Source: Doryteuthis pealeii
Taxonomy: Eukaryota > Mollusca > Cephalopoda > Myopsida > Loliginidae
Length of the DNA stretch: 64,000 bases
NCBI GenBank assembly: GCA_023376005.1
Contig: CM042141.1
Location: forward strand, 94,222,145 to 94,286,144
Direction: 5' to 3'
Shown: piece by piece, positions 11,363 to 21,637 of the stretch
Position numbering within the stretch: position 1 is the first letter of the stretch
Layout: every line of letters starts with the position of its first letter
The notes under the pieces: generated by a model
Seen by the model: the letters and a program-made list of their open reading frames with translations, nothing else
Told to the model about the DNA's origin: nothing
Databases searched by the model: none
Program-made: the position numbers and the translations under genes

Positions 11363-12020
11363 CGAAGGAGTCAAAAATTATCTGCACTTTTGCCATAACA
11401 TATCTTTATTCTTGTCATATTGCATTCTGTGCATGCATACTTATAGTTGGCACTGTTATGGTCACATGATCACATGGTTTGAGCCTGATTGCACCATTTT
11501 GCTTGCCATTGTTACAGTATAAACTCCACTTATAGTTGGCACTGTTGTGGTCACACAATCAAAGTTTGAGCCTGATTGTGCCATTTTGCTTGCTTTCTTT
11601 ATAGTGTAAACATGGCTGCACTACTAGCAGTATGCACTAAGGAAAAACAAAGAGTAATGACCTGATTTCTTTGGTTGGAAGGAGTATCAGGGGCTGAAAT
11701 TCATTGGAGGCTTTTATCACAATACGGAGGGCAATGCACTACTGTTTAGAAGTGTGTATGAGTGGATAGAGAAGTTTAAAAGTGTCCGGGCAAGTGTAAA
11801 ACATTAATGAAGATGTGAAAGAAGTGGTGCATAAATGTTTGCATGACTAACTAAAAACCTTCTTCTTGGAGGGAATACACAAGTTTGTGGACCACAGGAC
11901 CAAGTGTATTAAAAAAGACGATACAGAAAGAAAAAAAAATGACATATTTGTTTATCCCCTGCTTTTGTGTAAATATATTGAGAAAAAAAACAAGTTTGGG
12001 TAATTTTTGACTCTCCCTCG
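11363..12020 (+). mobile_element. Internally deleted mariner transposon
   Basis: The ends are cgaaggagtcaaaaattat and the inverse ataatttttgactctccctcg form (gggtaatttttgactctccctcg), each next to TA (11361-11362 and 12021-12022). The interior reads as a mariner transposase missing its middle. An N-terminal part from 11612 contains MAALLAVCTKE, then FLWLEGVSGAEIHWRL, SQYGG and VYEWIEKFK. It is joined to a C-terminal part KTFFLEGIHKFVDHRTKCI near 11850-11910. Stops and frameshifts are present and the catalytic D,D region is absent. The 5' leader holds an ~85 bp tandem duplication (11441-11525 and 11530-11612). It is non-functional but could be mobilised in trans if the ends are intact. Confidence 0.8.
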
Positions 12021-12480
12021 TATAAAATCATTCCTCTTCTTTTTGCTGTTCTCTGCTGACTGATGTTTTTCTATCGTTTTCAATCATAAACTTAAAATCA
12101 TTTTCATTTATTTTTATCAATGTTTACTTAAGGTTTTTTTCTTTCTTTCTTTCTAAGCTGAAATTTCCTGAGTAAATCCTTTAAAACCAAAATCTTATTG
12201 CTGATTCCCTAATCCCCCAAAATCCCAGCTATTGGTCAATAGATCTGTTTGCAAGTTAATGGAAATTATTTCTACCAATTTATCAATACACATGAAGTTA
12301 ATGATAAATCTAATCTGAAAATTATTTCTACCAACTCATGAACTTAATGAAAATTATTTCTCCAGTGTATTAATACTTATAAAAAAAATGGTTAAAAAAA
12401 AATTTTAGTTTAAAAAATATTTGATTAAAAAGAATTTGGTTAAAAAAATGTAATTAAAAAAAAAGAATTTGCATGAAGTT
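12021..12480. other. AT-rich spacer
   Basis: No gene recognised. Two imperfect tandem words around aaattatttctacca/ccaatttatcaataca at 12260-12380, then A-rich low complexity. Confidence 0.5.
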
Positions 12481-12486
12481 AAATAA

Positions 12487-12487
<1 letters not shown>

Positions 12488-12538
<51 letters not shown>

Positions 12539-12550
12539 ATATATATATAT
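12488..12550. repeat. (TA)n microsatellite
   Basis: About 30 TA units with one phase break, directly at the edge of family P repeat. Confidence 0.95.
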
Positions 12551-12555
12551 CTTAT

Positions 12556-12845
12556 TATAATGGAGATTGTATGTTTTTCTGTCTGTAACCGAAACTATAT
12601 TACTAATCGAGTCACAATTAACATAGTTATTTACATCACATTCTCCATGATTTTATTTAAACCTCAATTATTGATAAAATTTCTTCACCTTTTTATTAGT
12701 GTTGTCCATATCTACATACAAATAATATGCAATTGTATTTATATATACAAAAAATAGCGGTTGGCAGTGTGAATGGGAAGGCTAATTTGCATATTGATAT
12801 TAAAAATGTGATTTTATTAAATATGTGCTTAGTATTATTGATTTC
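12556..12845 (+). repeat. Interspersed repeat family P
   Basis: Begins ataatggagattgtatg...ctgtctgtaaccgaaacta and runs through acatcacattctccatgatttta, aatacaattg, and aggctaatttgcatattgatatta to gatttctaactgtttg. The reverse complement is inside 9900-10520, a third copy is at 49640-50240, and short pieces of the terminal word (gtaaccgaaacta) are at 13540-13590 and 43615-43670. Most copies abut a (TA)n tract. No coding content. This copy supplies the empty site for the insertion at 10069-10348. Confidence 0.75.
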
Positions 12846-14813
12846 TAACTGTTTGTAAGATTATATATATATATATAATGGAAAAAAAAGATTTGTCATT
12901 AAATAACCCACTAATAATAAATAACCAACCTAATCCCAAAGAATGCAGAATTTTTATTCTCCATATATTCACCTTCATTATTATCCAACTTGCACAAATA
13001 TGACATGTCAAAATTACAAGTTTTGAAAGGCTTTTCATATTTACCTTAAAAGAATGTAGTAAAAAGAAAGTGAAAGAAATTCAGTTTTTACTGAATATAA
13101 TCAGCAAATTAAAAAATATTAGTTTAAAAAGTTATTAATTCAAGTAAATTAAAATCTTGTCATTTCTTGTTTAATAATCAGATATTAAACTAGCAAAAAA
13201 TAAAAAAACAATATTCCCTGGGTGGTATAAAAATTAATTTTTGAAAGATATTGCCTGAGGAGGGTGGGAGTTAAAAATTCAATGTCAGAGTTTGTACTAT
13301 AAGTAAAATCATAAAAGTTATTAAAAAAATAAAAGAATTTGAAATGGAAACTTTGTTCTGATAACTTTAAATATATATTAGAATAAAACAAACTAGATAT
13401 AAATATATAATACCAGGCATGTATTTATCAAAACTTGGTTTAAAAAAAAAAACAATGAGGACTGTCTAAGGTTTCATGCTCAAATTTTTAGTGTATTTCT
13501 ATGTTATGACGATTTTGAGCATTGTGACGTAAGCAGTGATGTAGTTTCGGTTACAGATTAATAGAGATCTAATCTCCATTATAAATGTATATATATATAA
13601 TAGATGACAAATCCTGTATATTTTCTCACATTTGTAGTCCTCTTTCCACAAATGTTTTGATGAGAGAACAGAAGAAAAAAACAACAGTTTGTTAATAATA
13701 TCAAAGATTTGTTATTCCCTTAAAATTATAAAAAGCTGTAATTCTTTCACAAAGTAAAATATTCAACCTTATGAAGTTTATGGTAATTCCAAACAAATAA
13801 CAGACAGATTTATAAAAAAAGTACATGAAAAATTAAGAAGTCTTTTACATCGATTGGTGATTGGGACTAATTTTTAGAATGAAAAGTTACTAAGTTACAG
13901 AAGCTGAAGTTTGAGAATGGCTTAGAACAAAAGTAACTGACTAATCTAAACTACTAATAGACTACGTTAAATGGCATTCATTATTCTATTTTTCTACCAA
14001 ATTTGACATGATTTACATGACTGTGAGGTTTTTGTAAATAAGCGAAATATACAAACTCTCTTGTGAGTTAATTACACAAGAAAAAACGGCTATTCGAATA
14101 TTCGTCATTTTTTTTCTCATGTCTCATCATCAAAAAGTTATAAAAAAACAAGATACCCATATAAACAAAATTGATAAACATGTAAATAAATCAACTTTTA
14201 TTTTGATGTATCATTTTATAGGATTTTCTGGGTTTATACTGATTTTTATATGCTTTTTTTTTTGTTGTTTTTTTTTTTTTTTTTTTTTTTGACCCCACCA
14301 AAATTGCAAATGTTTACAATATTTTAAGGTGCTTAGAACATTGCTATTGTAAATGGTGATTGAAATTGTAAGATGTCTAACTGGCATACCTACCTTATTT
14401 AAACAAAGGTTTTTTTTGTTTTGTTTTTAAATGATTTATTGAAGTTATAAAATATTTTACTTGCACAGGATCACCAAATGGAGAATTGTTTACAACTACA
14501 AGATAAAAAATTTAGACATTAAATTTTGTATTGCATTAAAAATAATTTCTACAAATAGTTAGGTTAAAAATAACTGAATCTATGATTTCAATTTTATATC
14601 TTTTTTTGCATGCGACAAAATTTTAATTTAAAAAGGCGAAACAACCTTAAATCTTAGTAATGACAGAATTTTCTTATATATATATAAATTTCAAGTATAA
14701 ATAAGATAATAGTAAAACAGGACAAAAACTCATAACTGAGTTTCATGTCTATCCTCAGGTAAGCTAGTATTAAAAGCATGACAATTTTAATCATGATTGT
14801 GTGTGTGTGTGTG
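12846..14813. other. AT-rich spacer with repeat scraps
   Basis: No gene recognised. 13218-13360 is the reverse complement of 6570-6725. 13535-13592 is an isolated end of family P in reverse (gtagtttcggttacag). A poly-T tract lies at about 14255-14290. A (GT)n tract at 14801-14813 is the insertion site of the LTR element. Confidence 0.5.
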
Positions 14814-15388
14814 TGTAACGTAGCCGTTCGTCACAGTACCCAATAGATATATTTGTTACGTACTTTCTTACTGCTTCTTACTCTGGTCTTCTATTCTTCC
14901 GGCCATCTTCTGATCGTCTAGTCTTCTATCTTGGTCTTCTAATGGTCTGGTATATCTTCTACAGGTCTCGTCTGGTCTTTCTTATCTGGGGATTCCGTGT
15001 CTGGTTCTGCTGGGGACCATTTCTTATCAGAAGCCTTGTGTCATTGTTAGCTTTTAGTAATAACAACAAGACTTCGATTTACCTTTGATGTTATTTTATT
15101 CCGGATCCCCATAACCAGACAAAATGCGCGCGAAGAGTCACATCTTGCTAGCTTCAGTCCTAACTCTCAACTGACTAACTCTAACTCTCTCTGCAACTGA
15201 CTAAGTTGCTTACACCTTAAACTGGAAGGGGATTTCTATCACTTCCGATTCCCACGATCATCCCAGAACGCAAGGTGAGAGTGAGGTCAAGCATTGTCAC
15301 TCACTCTCAAGGCCATCAGCTGTACTGATTGCCATAAGGATTTCTATACTACCTTAAAAAGTAATAGGGATCCAATTAATATGTAACA
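14814..15388 (-). mobile_element. 3' LTR of a miniature LTR retrotransposon (minus orientation)
   Basis: 575 bp direct repeat beginning TGTAACGTAGCCG and ending ATATGTAACA on the plus strand, i.e. TGTTAC...GTTACA on the minus strand with the TG...CA termini expected of LTRs. It matches 15681-16233 almost base for base. Differences are a 12-13 bp indel at 15052 (ttttagtaataac), small G-run indels, and an 8 bp indel (ggaagggg) near 15226. Just inside it, at 15389-15402, the minus strand reads as a short purine-rich tract (gaggga) next to the LTR, in the position of a polypurine tract. Confidence 0.85.
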
Positions 15389-15680
15389 TCCCTCATAATC
15401 ATACATTTTAAATTCATAATTAATTATGAATTTACTTTTTACTTGCCTCTCCATTTGAGGCTCTACCGTATTCTGGTACTTTCTAGATTACTTCGAATTC
15501 TATTCTCTCTTTCTGCGCGGTTGTCTGGTTCCCCCCATGCATACATCAATTTTACATGATAACAAGTTTTCAACAAAAAACAACACTGCAGGGCCATTTA
15601 CAATATCCTGACAAAAATCAAAACACAACTGGACCAACGTCTTGGTCCCAAAATCCTGGTCACGGCACCAAATCGATATA
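15389..15680 (-). mobile_element. Internal region of miniature LTR element (no coding capacity)
   Basis: Only 292 bp separate the two LTRs. No gag, protease, reverse transcriptase or integrase frame exists. The right end (minus-strand 5' side) contains tcctggtcacggcacca at 15654-15670. On the minus strand this is TGGTGCCGTGACCAGGA, the complement of a tRNA 3' end finishing in CCA, placed ten bases from the LTR as a primer binding site should be. With PPT and PBS retained but no genes, this is TRIM-like or a large-deletion derivative that could be mobilised only in trans. Confidence 0.8.
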
Positions 15681-16233
15681 TGTAACGTAGCCGTTCGTCA
15701 CAGTACCCAATAGATATATTTGTTACGTACTTTCTTACTGCTTCTTACTCTGGTCTTCTATTCTTCCGGCCATCTTCTGATCGTCTAGTCTTCTATCTTG
15801 GTCTTCTAATGGTCTGGTATATCTTCTACAGGTCTCGTCTGGTCTTTCTTATCTGGGATTCCGTGTCTGTTCTGCTGGGGACCATTTCTTATCAGAAGCC
15901 TTGTGTCATTGTTAGCCAACAAGACTTCGATTTACCTTTGATGTTATTTTATTCCGGATCCCCATAACCAGACAAAATGCGCGCGAAGAGTCACATCTTG
16001 CTAGCTTCAGTCCTAACTCTCAACTGACTAACTCTAACTCTCTCTGCAACTGACTAAGTTGCTTACACCTTAAACTGTTTCTATCACTTCCGATTCCCAC
16101 GATCATCCCAGAACGCAAGGTGAGAGTGAGGTCAAGCATTGTCACTCACTCTCAAGGCCATCAGCTGTACTGATTGCCATAAGGATTTCTATACTACCTT
16201 AAAAAGTAATAGGGATCCAATTAATATGTAACA
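15681..16233 (-). mobile_element. 5' LTR of the miniature LTR retrotransposon (minus orientation)
   Basis: 553 bp copy of 14814-15388, again TGTAACGTAGCCG to ATATGTAACA. Both outer flanks are GT-rich ((GT)n before 14814, tctgtgtgtgta after 16233), consistent with insertion into a GT microsatellite. That makes the target duplication impossible to define by eye. Confidence 0.85.
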
Positions 16234-16243
16234 TCTGTGTGTG

Positions 16244-16245
<2 letters not shown>

Positions 16246-16281
<36 letters not shown>
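16246..16281. repeat. (TA)n microsatellite
   Basis: About 18 TA units between the LTR element and the MITE at 16283. Confidence 0.95.
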
Positions 16282-16282
<1 letters not shown>

Positions 16283-16283
<1 letters not shown>

Positions 16284-16541
16284 GAGATGCTGATAGGGAT
16301 ATGTCCCTGATGCACAAAAATCGAAAAGGATGGGGTGAAATCATATTCATGTGTCACAATGTTTTTCTTTTTTCTTCCCTCACCATTATAAGCTAACTGT
16401 AAATACATTTCAATAGTTTTTCTTAGAAACGAATTACATAGAATAGGTTACACGATAGGAATTAGATAGCTTTAGTTTTCCCCAGGACTCATTCAAAGCA
16501 TATGTGCATCCCAGGATGCACTAAATTAAAAAGCTATCAGC

Positions 16542-16546
<5 letters not shown>
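16283..16546. mobile_element. MITE, TIR GATGCTGATAG (family M3)
   Basis: Left end gagatgctgatagggata. Right end aaagctatcagcatcact, an imperfect inverted repeat. Both sides are flanked by (TA)n. Interior words tgcatcccaggatgcac and ttagaaacgaattaca recur, reverse-complemented, at 26155-26475. No coding capacity beyond short chance frames. Confidence 0.7.
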
Positions 16547-16587
<41 letters not shown>

Positions 16588-17231
16588 TACATAGTACTTC
16601 TGTTGATATTAGGTATAAAAAGAATGTGTTTTGAAAAATATCAAAAAAATATTTTCTCTCAGCCTCATTTTGAAATATATTGATTTGACAATTTCTGAAT
16701 TTTTGTTAATCAGTCCCAAATCTGATTAAAATACTCCTGATAAATTTATCCTGAAATTATTTTGAATAACTTCCTCTATGACAACAATAATAATTATTTT
16801 TTACACCTTCAAAATAGCATCCTTATAATGACTATTATTAGTCAGCATTGTCACTATTATAAATGTAGCAGTTCAATGACAAACTTAAAATTGTACAAAA
16901 TATATTCTCATCTATTACCATATTTAATATTGCAAGAGAACCAGCTTACTTTCTCCAATTTGTTTTTAATAGTTTTTCAAAATTAATGTGAAATAATTTT
17001 AGCAATACTTTATCCTGTACGCTAATAACTTTTTTCTTTTTGACCTGTTATCGTCTTGATGAAAATAAACTACTTATTGAATGTGGCCCTTTTTTTCATA
17101 CTCTGTATTGAAGAGTCACACATTTTTCTATAATTATGCATTATTAGACGTGACAAATACACACTGGTGTGTCCATGTGTAGGTCTCCACAGAGCATTGC
17201 TTATTTCATCCTAGCTTTTCTTGCAGTGTCC
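16547..17231. other. AT-rich spacer with LINE scrap
   Basis: (TA)n at 16546-16585, then AT-rich DNA. At about 17160-17232 acactggtgtgtccatgtgtag is the reverse complement of the LINE peptide block YxHTSV, so a short minus-strand LINE fragment is present. Confidence 0.5.
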
Positions 17232-17497
17232 AGCATAACCCAAAACTTCATCTCTAATGGTGAAGTTTTAGTTTTGGAGATATGGGGAGTGTGGATTACT
17301 CCTTCATCACCATTACTCCCAGGTCCACTTTGACCCAGAGTGATAGCACATGTTAGGGTCCCATCTATGGGTTAAATAGAAAAAAATTAGTTTAAAAAAA
17401 TGTGGAATATCCATCAAAAATGAATAAAACAAAATGACTTCAGCATGAAATAACCCAACAAGGGTTAACATGCCATAAAACCCAACTAACCAAAACA
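17232..17497 (+). repeat. Family T repeat
   Basis: Carries the family landmarks: tctaatggtgaagttttag, ccattactcccaggtccac, gttagggtcccatctatgggttaaatag, gaataaaacaaaatg, and the tail gcatgaaataacccaacaagggttaacatgc...aacccaac. Confidence 0.75.
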
Positions 17498-17666
17498 TTA
17501 CAAGCCATCAGCTGGGGCTGTAGAATGCACCCACTGTACCTCTGCAAAGGGACCAGACCCCTCCCCAATGAGGCCATCTGTTGGCTGTGGGTGGCAACCC
17601 CTGATGCTTAAGGACAGAATCCTAATGGCTAAGCAGTCCATGACATGCAACATTCCACTTTGGCAC

Positions 17667-18084
17667 TTAGGCTGAATGGATGGTTGGAGAGGCCTCCTCC
17701 GATCATTCAACTGGTCATATCCCTGTTGAATGGATGGTTGGAGAGGCCTCCTCCGATCATTCAACTGGTCATATCCCTGTTGAATGGATGGTTGGAGAGG
17801 CCTCCTCTGATCATTCAACTGGTCATATCCCTGTTGAATGATGGTTGGAGGGCCTCCTCTGGTCATATCCCTGTTGAATGGATGGTTGGAGAGGCCTCCT
17901 CTGGTCATATCCCTGTTGAATGGATGGTTGGAGAGGCCTCCTCTGATATCCCTGTTGAATGGATGGTTGGAGAGGCCTCCTCTGGTCATATCCCTGTTGA
18001 ATGGATGGTTGGAGAGGCCTCCTCTGGTCATATCCCTGTTGAATGGATGGTTGGAGAGGCCTCCTCTGGTCATATCCCTATTGA
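17667..18084. repeat. 42 bp minisatellite (about 9 units, first three 57 bp)
   Basis: The core unit is gaatggatggttggagaggcctcctctggtcatatccctgtt (42 bp). The first three units carry an extra ~15 bp (gatcattcaactggt...) giving a longer variant. Two units are shortened (near 17838-17862 and 17940-17950). Because 42 is a multiple of three, long open frames run through on both strands (minus-strand 14-residue unit containing NRDMTRGGLSNHPF; plus-strand LLNGWLERPPLVIS). These are repeat translations, not genes. A single diverged unit at 37690-37735 inside another repeat shows the likely ancestral sequence. Confidence 0.95.
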
Positions 18085-18171
18085 GCCCTAACACCAATAT
18101 GATTATACTGACTGTATTATTCTTATGGCAAAACTTCCAACCCTTTTTATCATATGTGCTAGAAGGTGGTG

Positions 18172-18455
18172 GCTGAATGTCTTAATGTCCTGGATATGAT
18201 ACTAGATACTTTGTCTAGTGGTGAGATTCCAATTCTGGAGCTCTGGGTAGTGTGGAGTACCCCTTAATTGCCATTACTCCTAGGTCCACTCTGTTAGGGT
18301 GGTAGTATCTCTATGGGTTAAATACATTAAAAGATGAGTTTAAAAAATGTGTTTTAAAAAAATCGAATACCTAACAAGAATGAATAAAACCAAAAAAATG
18401 TTTTGTCTAAAATATCCCCCAAGGGTTGACATGCTGTAAAATCCAACCAACCAAA
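18172..18455 (+). repeat. Family T repeat
   Basis: Landmarks: gtcttaatgtcctggatatgat, gtggtgagattccaattctgg, ccattactcctaggtccac, atgggttaaata, gaatgaataaaacc, and the tail gtctaaaatatcccccaagggttgacatgctgtaaaatccaacc. The 42 bp minisatellite lies immediately upstream and appears to have expanded within the same element. Confidence 0.75.
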
Positions 18456-18985
18456 GCATTGCATTTATTCACTTCTTATAGAAATGATCTTATGTGTTTT
18501 AATGGTTAACAGCAACAACAGATATACATAATTAGACAAGATGCATTACTTCAGTAGCATTTAAGATGGAGTTGAGTGTTGAAAACTGAGAAGCCTTAAT
18601 ATTTTTCCTGGCAGTGGAGTTATAACTTACCACAATAAGAAAAGCAGCTCTTCTTAGCTTGTTTGTTTGTGTGTGTGTTTTTTTTGTAGTGTAATAAATA
18701 TCAAACTGTACCTCTTCATTTTCATTATCATTATTCTAATATTGGATTGAGTTTTTATTTTATTGATCGCCTGAGCATTGGGGATATTGTTGATGTTCTA
18801 CCCTTTTGGAGCCTTGCAATGTTTTTCCTTGTTCGTTGCATCACTTACAAGTGTCAAAAGTTAATTTATGATTTGTTGTAAAGTGTTTATGCCATGAACC
18901 TATCTCTAAAAGGCATAAACATGTCCATACTATTGTTACTTTCCTATCATCAGCTTCTTGAATTGTTTCATCTTTTATACATAAG

Positions 18986-18988
<3 letters not shown>
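18456..18988. other. AT-rich spacer
   Basis: No gene recognised. A short GT tract at about 18664-18680. Confidence 0.5.

Positions 18989-19061
<73 letters not shown>
18989..19061. repeat. (CT)n microsatellite
   Basis: About 36 perfect CT units, followed by cataccac. The frames across it encode only LSLS or RERE repeats. Confidence 0.95.
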
Positions 19062-19064
<3 letters not shown>

Positions 19065-19334
19065 CCACAAAGTATGAGGGAATATATTAATAGAAAATGA
19101 AGGTACAAAATGCTTGTGGCATTTAACACTTGTTTCTGTCTCTGCTGCTCGTGGTGTTTGGCTACAATTTTTGCTTTCATTTTGAGAATAGTTTTGGAGC
19201 TTTTCCAGATTCAGCACAAATCACAAACTACTCTAGCAGGTTGTTTTATTTTTTTATTATTTTTTTTGATAGATACAAACACATTTTCACACATCTTATC
19301 TAAATGTGTTTGATGCAAGCTATTTTTATAATTG

Positions 19335-19369
<35 letters not shown>

Positions 19370-19425
19370 GTGGGGGTGGGTGTGATTAAAAGTTGAGGAA
19401 ACAAAGTGGATAAAACACAAACAAT

Positions 19426-19545
19426 TTCAATCAATTAATATTTCACCTCTCTGTATTCATGAAGCTTCATAAGAATTTTTTTTTTTTAAATTTCTGATGA
19501 AGCTTTGTAAAACACAGGGGAAATATTAATTGATTGAAACTAACT
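19426..19545. mobile_element. Fold-back (palindromic) element
   Basis: The left arm tttcaatcaattaatatttc...tgaagcttcataagaa pairs with the right arm ttctgatgaagctttg...gaaatattaattgattgaaa across a short A/T-rich loop. The arms are about 50 bp. No coding capacity. Confidence 0.65.
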
Positions 19546-20300
19546 AATAATAAATGCAAATGTCAGTGTGTCACATTTTTTTCAATTTTATATTTTTATT
19601 CCTATAGGCCATAGCCCGACATAACCTATCATTTTGGGATCAGGACAATTCTGTTAGCAAATGAAAATCCTTCTGGGCCAAATCCAGACTTGTGATACTT
19701 AGATTTTGGATTCCCGAGTTTTAATTACTGCAAATTTTTTATTTTTATAACAATTTTTATAACTTGGGAATAATTAAAATTAATTTTGAAATCCACCAAA
19801 AGTTGCACATGAAATAGAAATAATTGATTGTAGAGAAAGTAAGGACCTAAATCCATCACTTTGTCTTTAAGTGGTAGCAGAAGAATTATCATTGAACTTT
19901 TAAAAGGTGAGCTTAAATATAAATGCAATACTTATCAATTGCAGCGATCACTTTTGAGTTCATCTGTAGTTTATTGTTGCCTATTGCATAGCTATTTATA
20001 CGTACCTGTGAATGTGAAAACCCAAAATATTGTTAACCATGCAGCTTTTCAATAAGTTTCAAATAGACAAATTATATAATTGTTTTGATGAAAAGTTTTG
20101 TTTGAAAAATCTTGTTCAAGTTTAATAAGATTTAATATGTACTCAATGCATGAAGTGTCATTGTTGGTCAGAAGGCTTAATAAAGAGTCCTCCCCACAGA
20201 AAGAGAAAGAGAAAGAAAGAGAGAGAAAGAGAAATAAAGAGTCCTCACCACAGGAGCTAGATTAATTTCCACTCAATAAGGACAGCTTTTTAGCTAATTA
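19546..20300 (+). repeat. Interspersed repeat family R, copy upstream of DNAJC3 exon A
   Basis: Shares ordered words with 39985-40360 and 41400-41540: gtcagtgtgtcac, ggcaattctgt/ggacaattctgt, taattactgcaa, aacttgggaataatt, catgaaatagaaataattg, gtactcaatgcatgaa, and gagtcct...aggagctag...caataagg. In this copy the region 19860-20085 takes the place where the TIR element 40369-41367 sits in the other copy. It ends about 120 bp before the splice acceptor at 20417. Confidence 0.6.
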
Positions 20301-20417
20301 TAGAAAAACTGGAGCTGGTTTAATAATCTAAATAAAATGCTTTCTAGGTTTGACATTAAAGTGATTGAAACTAGTTTTTACTGTGTATTAAAATGAATTT
20401 TTATTTTTATTTTTCAG

Positions 20418-20519
20418 GAGTATTTGGAGGAAATGTAGAGGAGCATCTGGAAATGGGCAAAAATCTCCTTGCCCAGGGGCAGTTGTCTGATGCTCTCTCT
20501 CATTATCATGCTGCTGTAG
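20418..20519 (+). CDS. DNAJC3: DNAJC3 (p58IPK) coding exon A, TPR1
   Basis: DNAJC3 is an ER-lumenal HSP40 co-chaperone that binds unfolded client protein through nine TPRs and stimulates BiP through a C-terminal J domain. This exon has a pyrimidine-rich tract and ttttcag before 20418 and gtaagt from 20520. It is entered in phase 1 (two bases complete a split codon) and reads VFGGNVEEHLEMGKNLLAQG, QLSDALSHYHAAV, leaving one base of a split codon. The block V-E-x-H-L-E-x-G-K-x-L-L-A-x-G-Q-L-x-D-A-L-S is the first TPR of animal DNAJC3. The exon with the start codon and signal peptide was not found upstream; exon 1 is probably outside the window or too divergent to see. No damage is visible. The next exon is 9.3 kb away at 29808 and joins in phase to form GAG. 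Confidence 0.9.
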
Positions 20520-20713
20520 GTAAGTACTTTTAAGGGAATGTTGACATTTCTGAATTTTACTATTTTTGTTGCATTGTTATAGACATGCAAAATTATTATA
20601 TGATGGACACCATAAAGACTGAAAGATAATTGTTGAAAATGTTAAAACAATGATTGAACATATTAACAAAATTTATATGCTTTTTACTATATACCTTTTA
20701 ATTTTCCTGAACA

Positions 20714-20975
20714 TAAGATGGTGTCTTGGGTATGTGCAGTACCCCTTCATCGCCATTACTCCCAGGTCCACTCTGACCTGGAGTGGTAGTACCTATTAGG
20801 GTCCATCCATGGGTTTAAATACATCAAAAAATGAGTTTTAGAAAAATTATTTTTTTAAAATGAGTTGAAAAATATAAAAAAATTGAATACCTAACAAAAA
20901 TGAATAAAACAAAAATGTCTTCAGCCTAAAATAACCCAATGGTTGACATGCTGTAAAATGCAACCAACCATTACC
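20714..20975 (+). repeat. Family T repeat
   Basis: Landmarks: gatggtgtcttgggtatg, ccattactcccaggtccactctgacc, ttagggtccatccatgggttt, gaatgaataaaac, and the tail gcctaaaataacccaatggttgacatgctgtaaaatgcaacc. It lies in the intron after exon A. Confidence 0.75.
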
Positions 20976-21003
20976 CTAAAATGTTTTAAGTAGAGGGTGG
21001 TCT

Positions 21004-21378
21004 GAAGGTCTTGTCACCCTACATATTGTTTTAACTTTCATTATTTTTTGTTTTTAATAATATATAAATTATGTAATTTTTTTACTTAAAAAAAATCTTG
21101 AAAAATTAAATTTTCTAGAAAAATTATGTAATTATTTTACCTGTAAAATAAATATGTAGGGGTGACACGACTTTTGGACCACAGCATGGTCCAAAAGTCT
21201 AGTTACTCCTACATATTGTTTTCATTATTTTTTGTTTTTAATAATATAATATATGAGTTATAAGATTATTTTAACTCTAAAAAAATCTTTAAAAGCTAAA
21301 TTATTTACTAGAATTTTTAATTGTATTATGATTTTACCACTTGAAAAAATAAGTATGGGGTGACAAGACTTTCAAGTT
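21004..21378. mobile_element. Two tandem MITEs, TIR GGTCCAAAAGTCTTGTCACC (family M1)
   Basis: Copy 1 runs from gggtggtctgaaggtcttgtcaccctacatattg to ggggtgacacgacttttggacc (about 21182). Copy 2 begins ggtccaaaagtctagttactcctacatattg and ends ggggtgacaagactttcaa (about 21378). Both share the interior tttcattattttttgtttttaataatata. Head-to-tail adjacency of two copies is visible. A longer relative is at 6270-6866. Confidence 0.75.
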
Positions 21379-21637
21379 GCTGGTTGAATGGAAACTAGAA
21401 GCTATTAAGTATTTATACAGAGTAAATTCTAATGTAATCTAAAATGTTGGTTGTCAAGTTTGGCTGTTTTTATAAAAATAACAAAAATTGCAAACAAATG
21501 CGACCAATAATTTGTATTACTTCTCAAATATTGATATACAACTTTTAGTTTTGAGTTATTGGTTTGTGGTCAAATTTTACGGATCTACTGATTCTGTAAA
21601 CTATTTTCATCTGGATGATATGGAATATTTTCTGTGT

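Noticed and set aside
14814..16233. Endogenous retrovirus
   Set aside because: Only 292 bp lie between the LTRs and no gag, pol or env-like frame exists.
17667..18084. CRISPR-like regular repeats
   Set aside because: Units are directly contiguous with no unique spacers, in a eukaryotic, transposon-rich setting; this is a minisatellite.
17498..18097. 199-codon minus-strand open frame with a 14-residue repeat
   Set aside because: It is the translation of a 42 bp minisatellite. The opposite strand is equally open and no start context, splice signal or family supports a gene.
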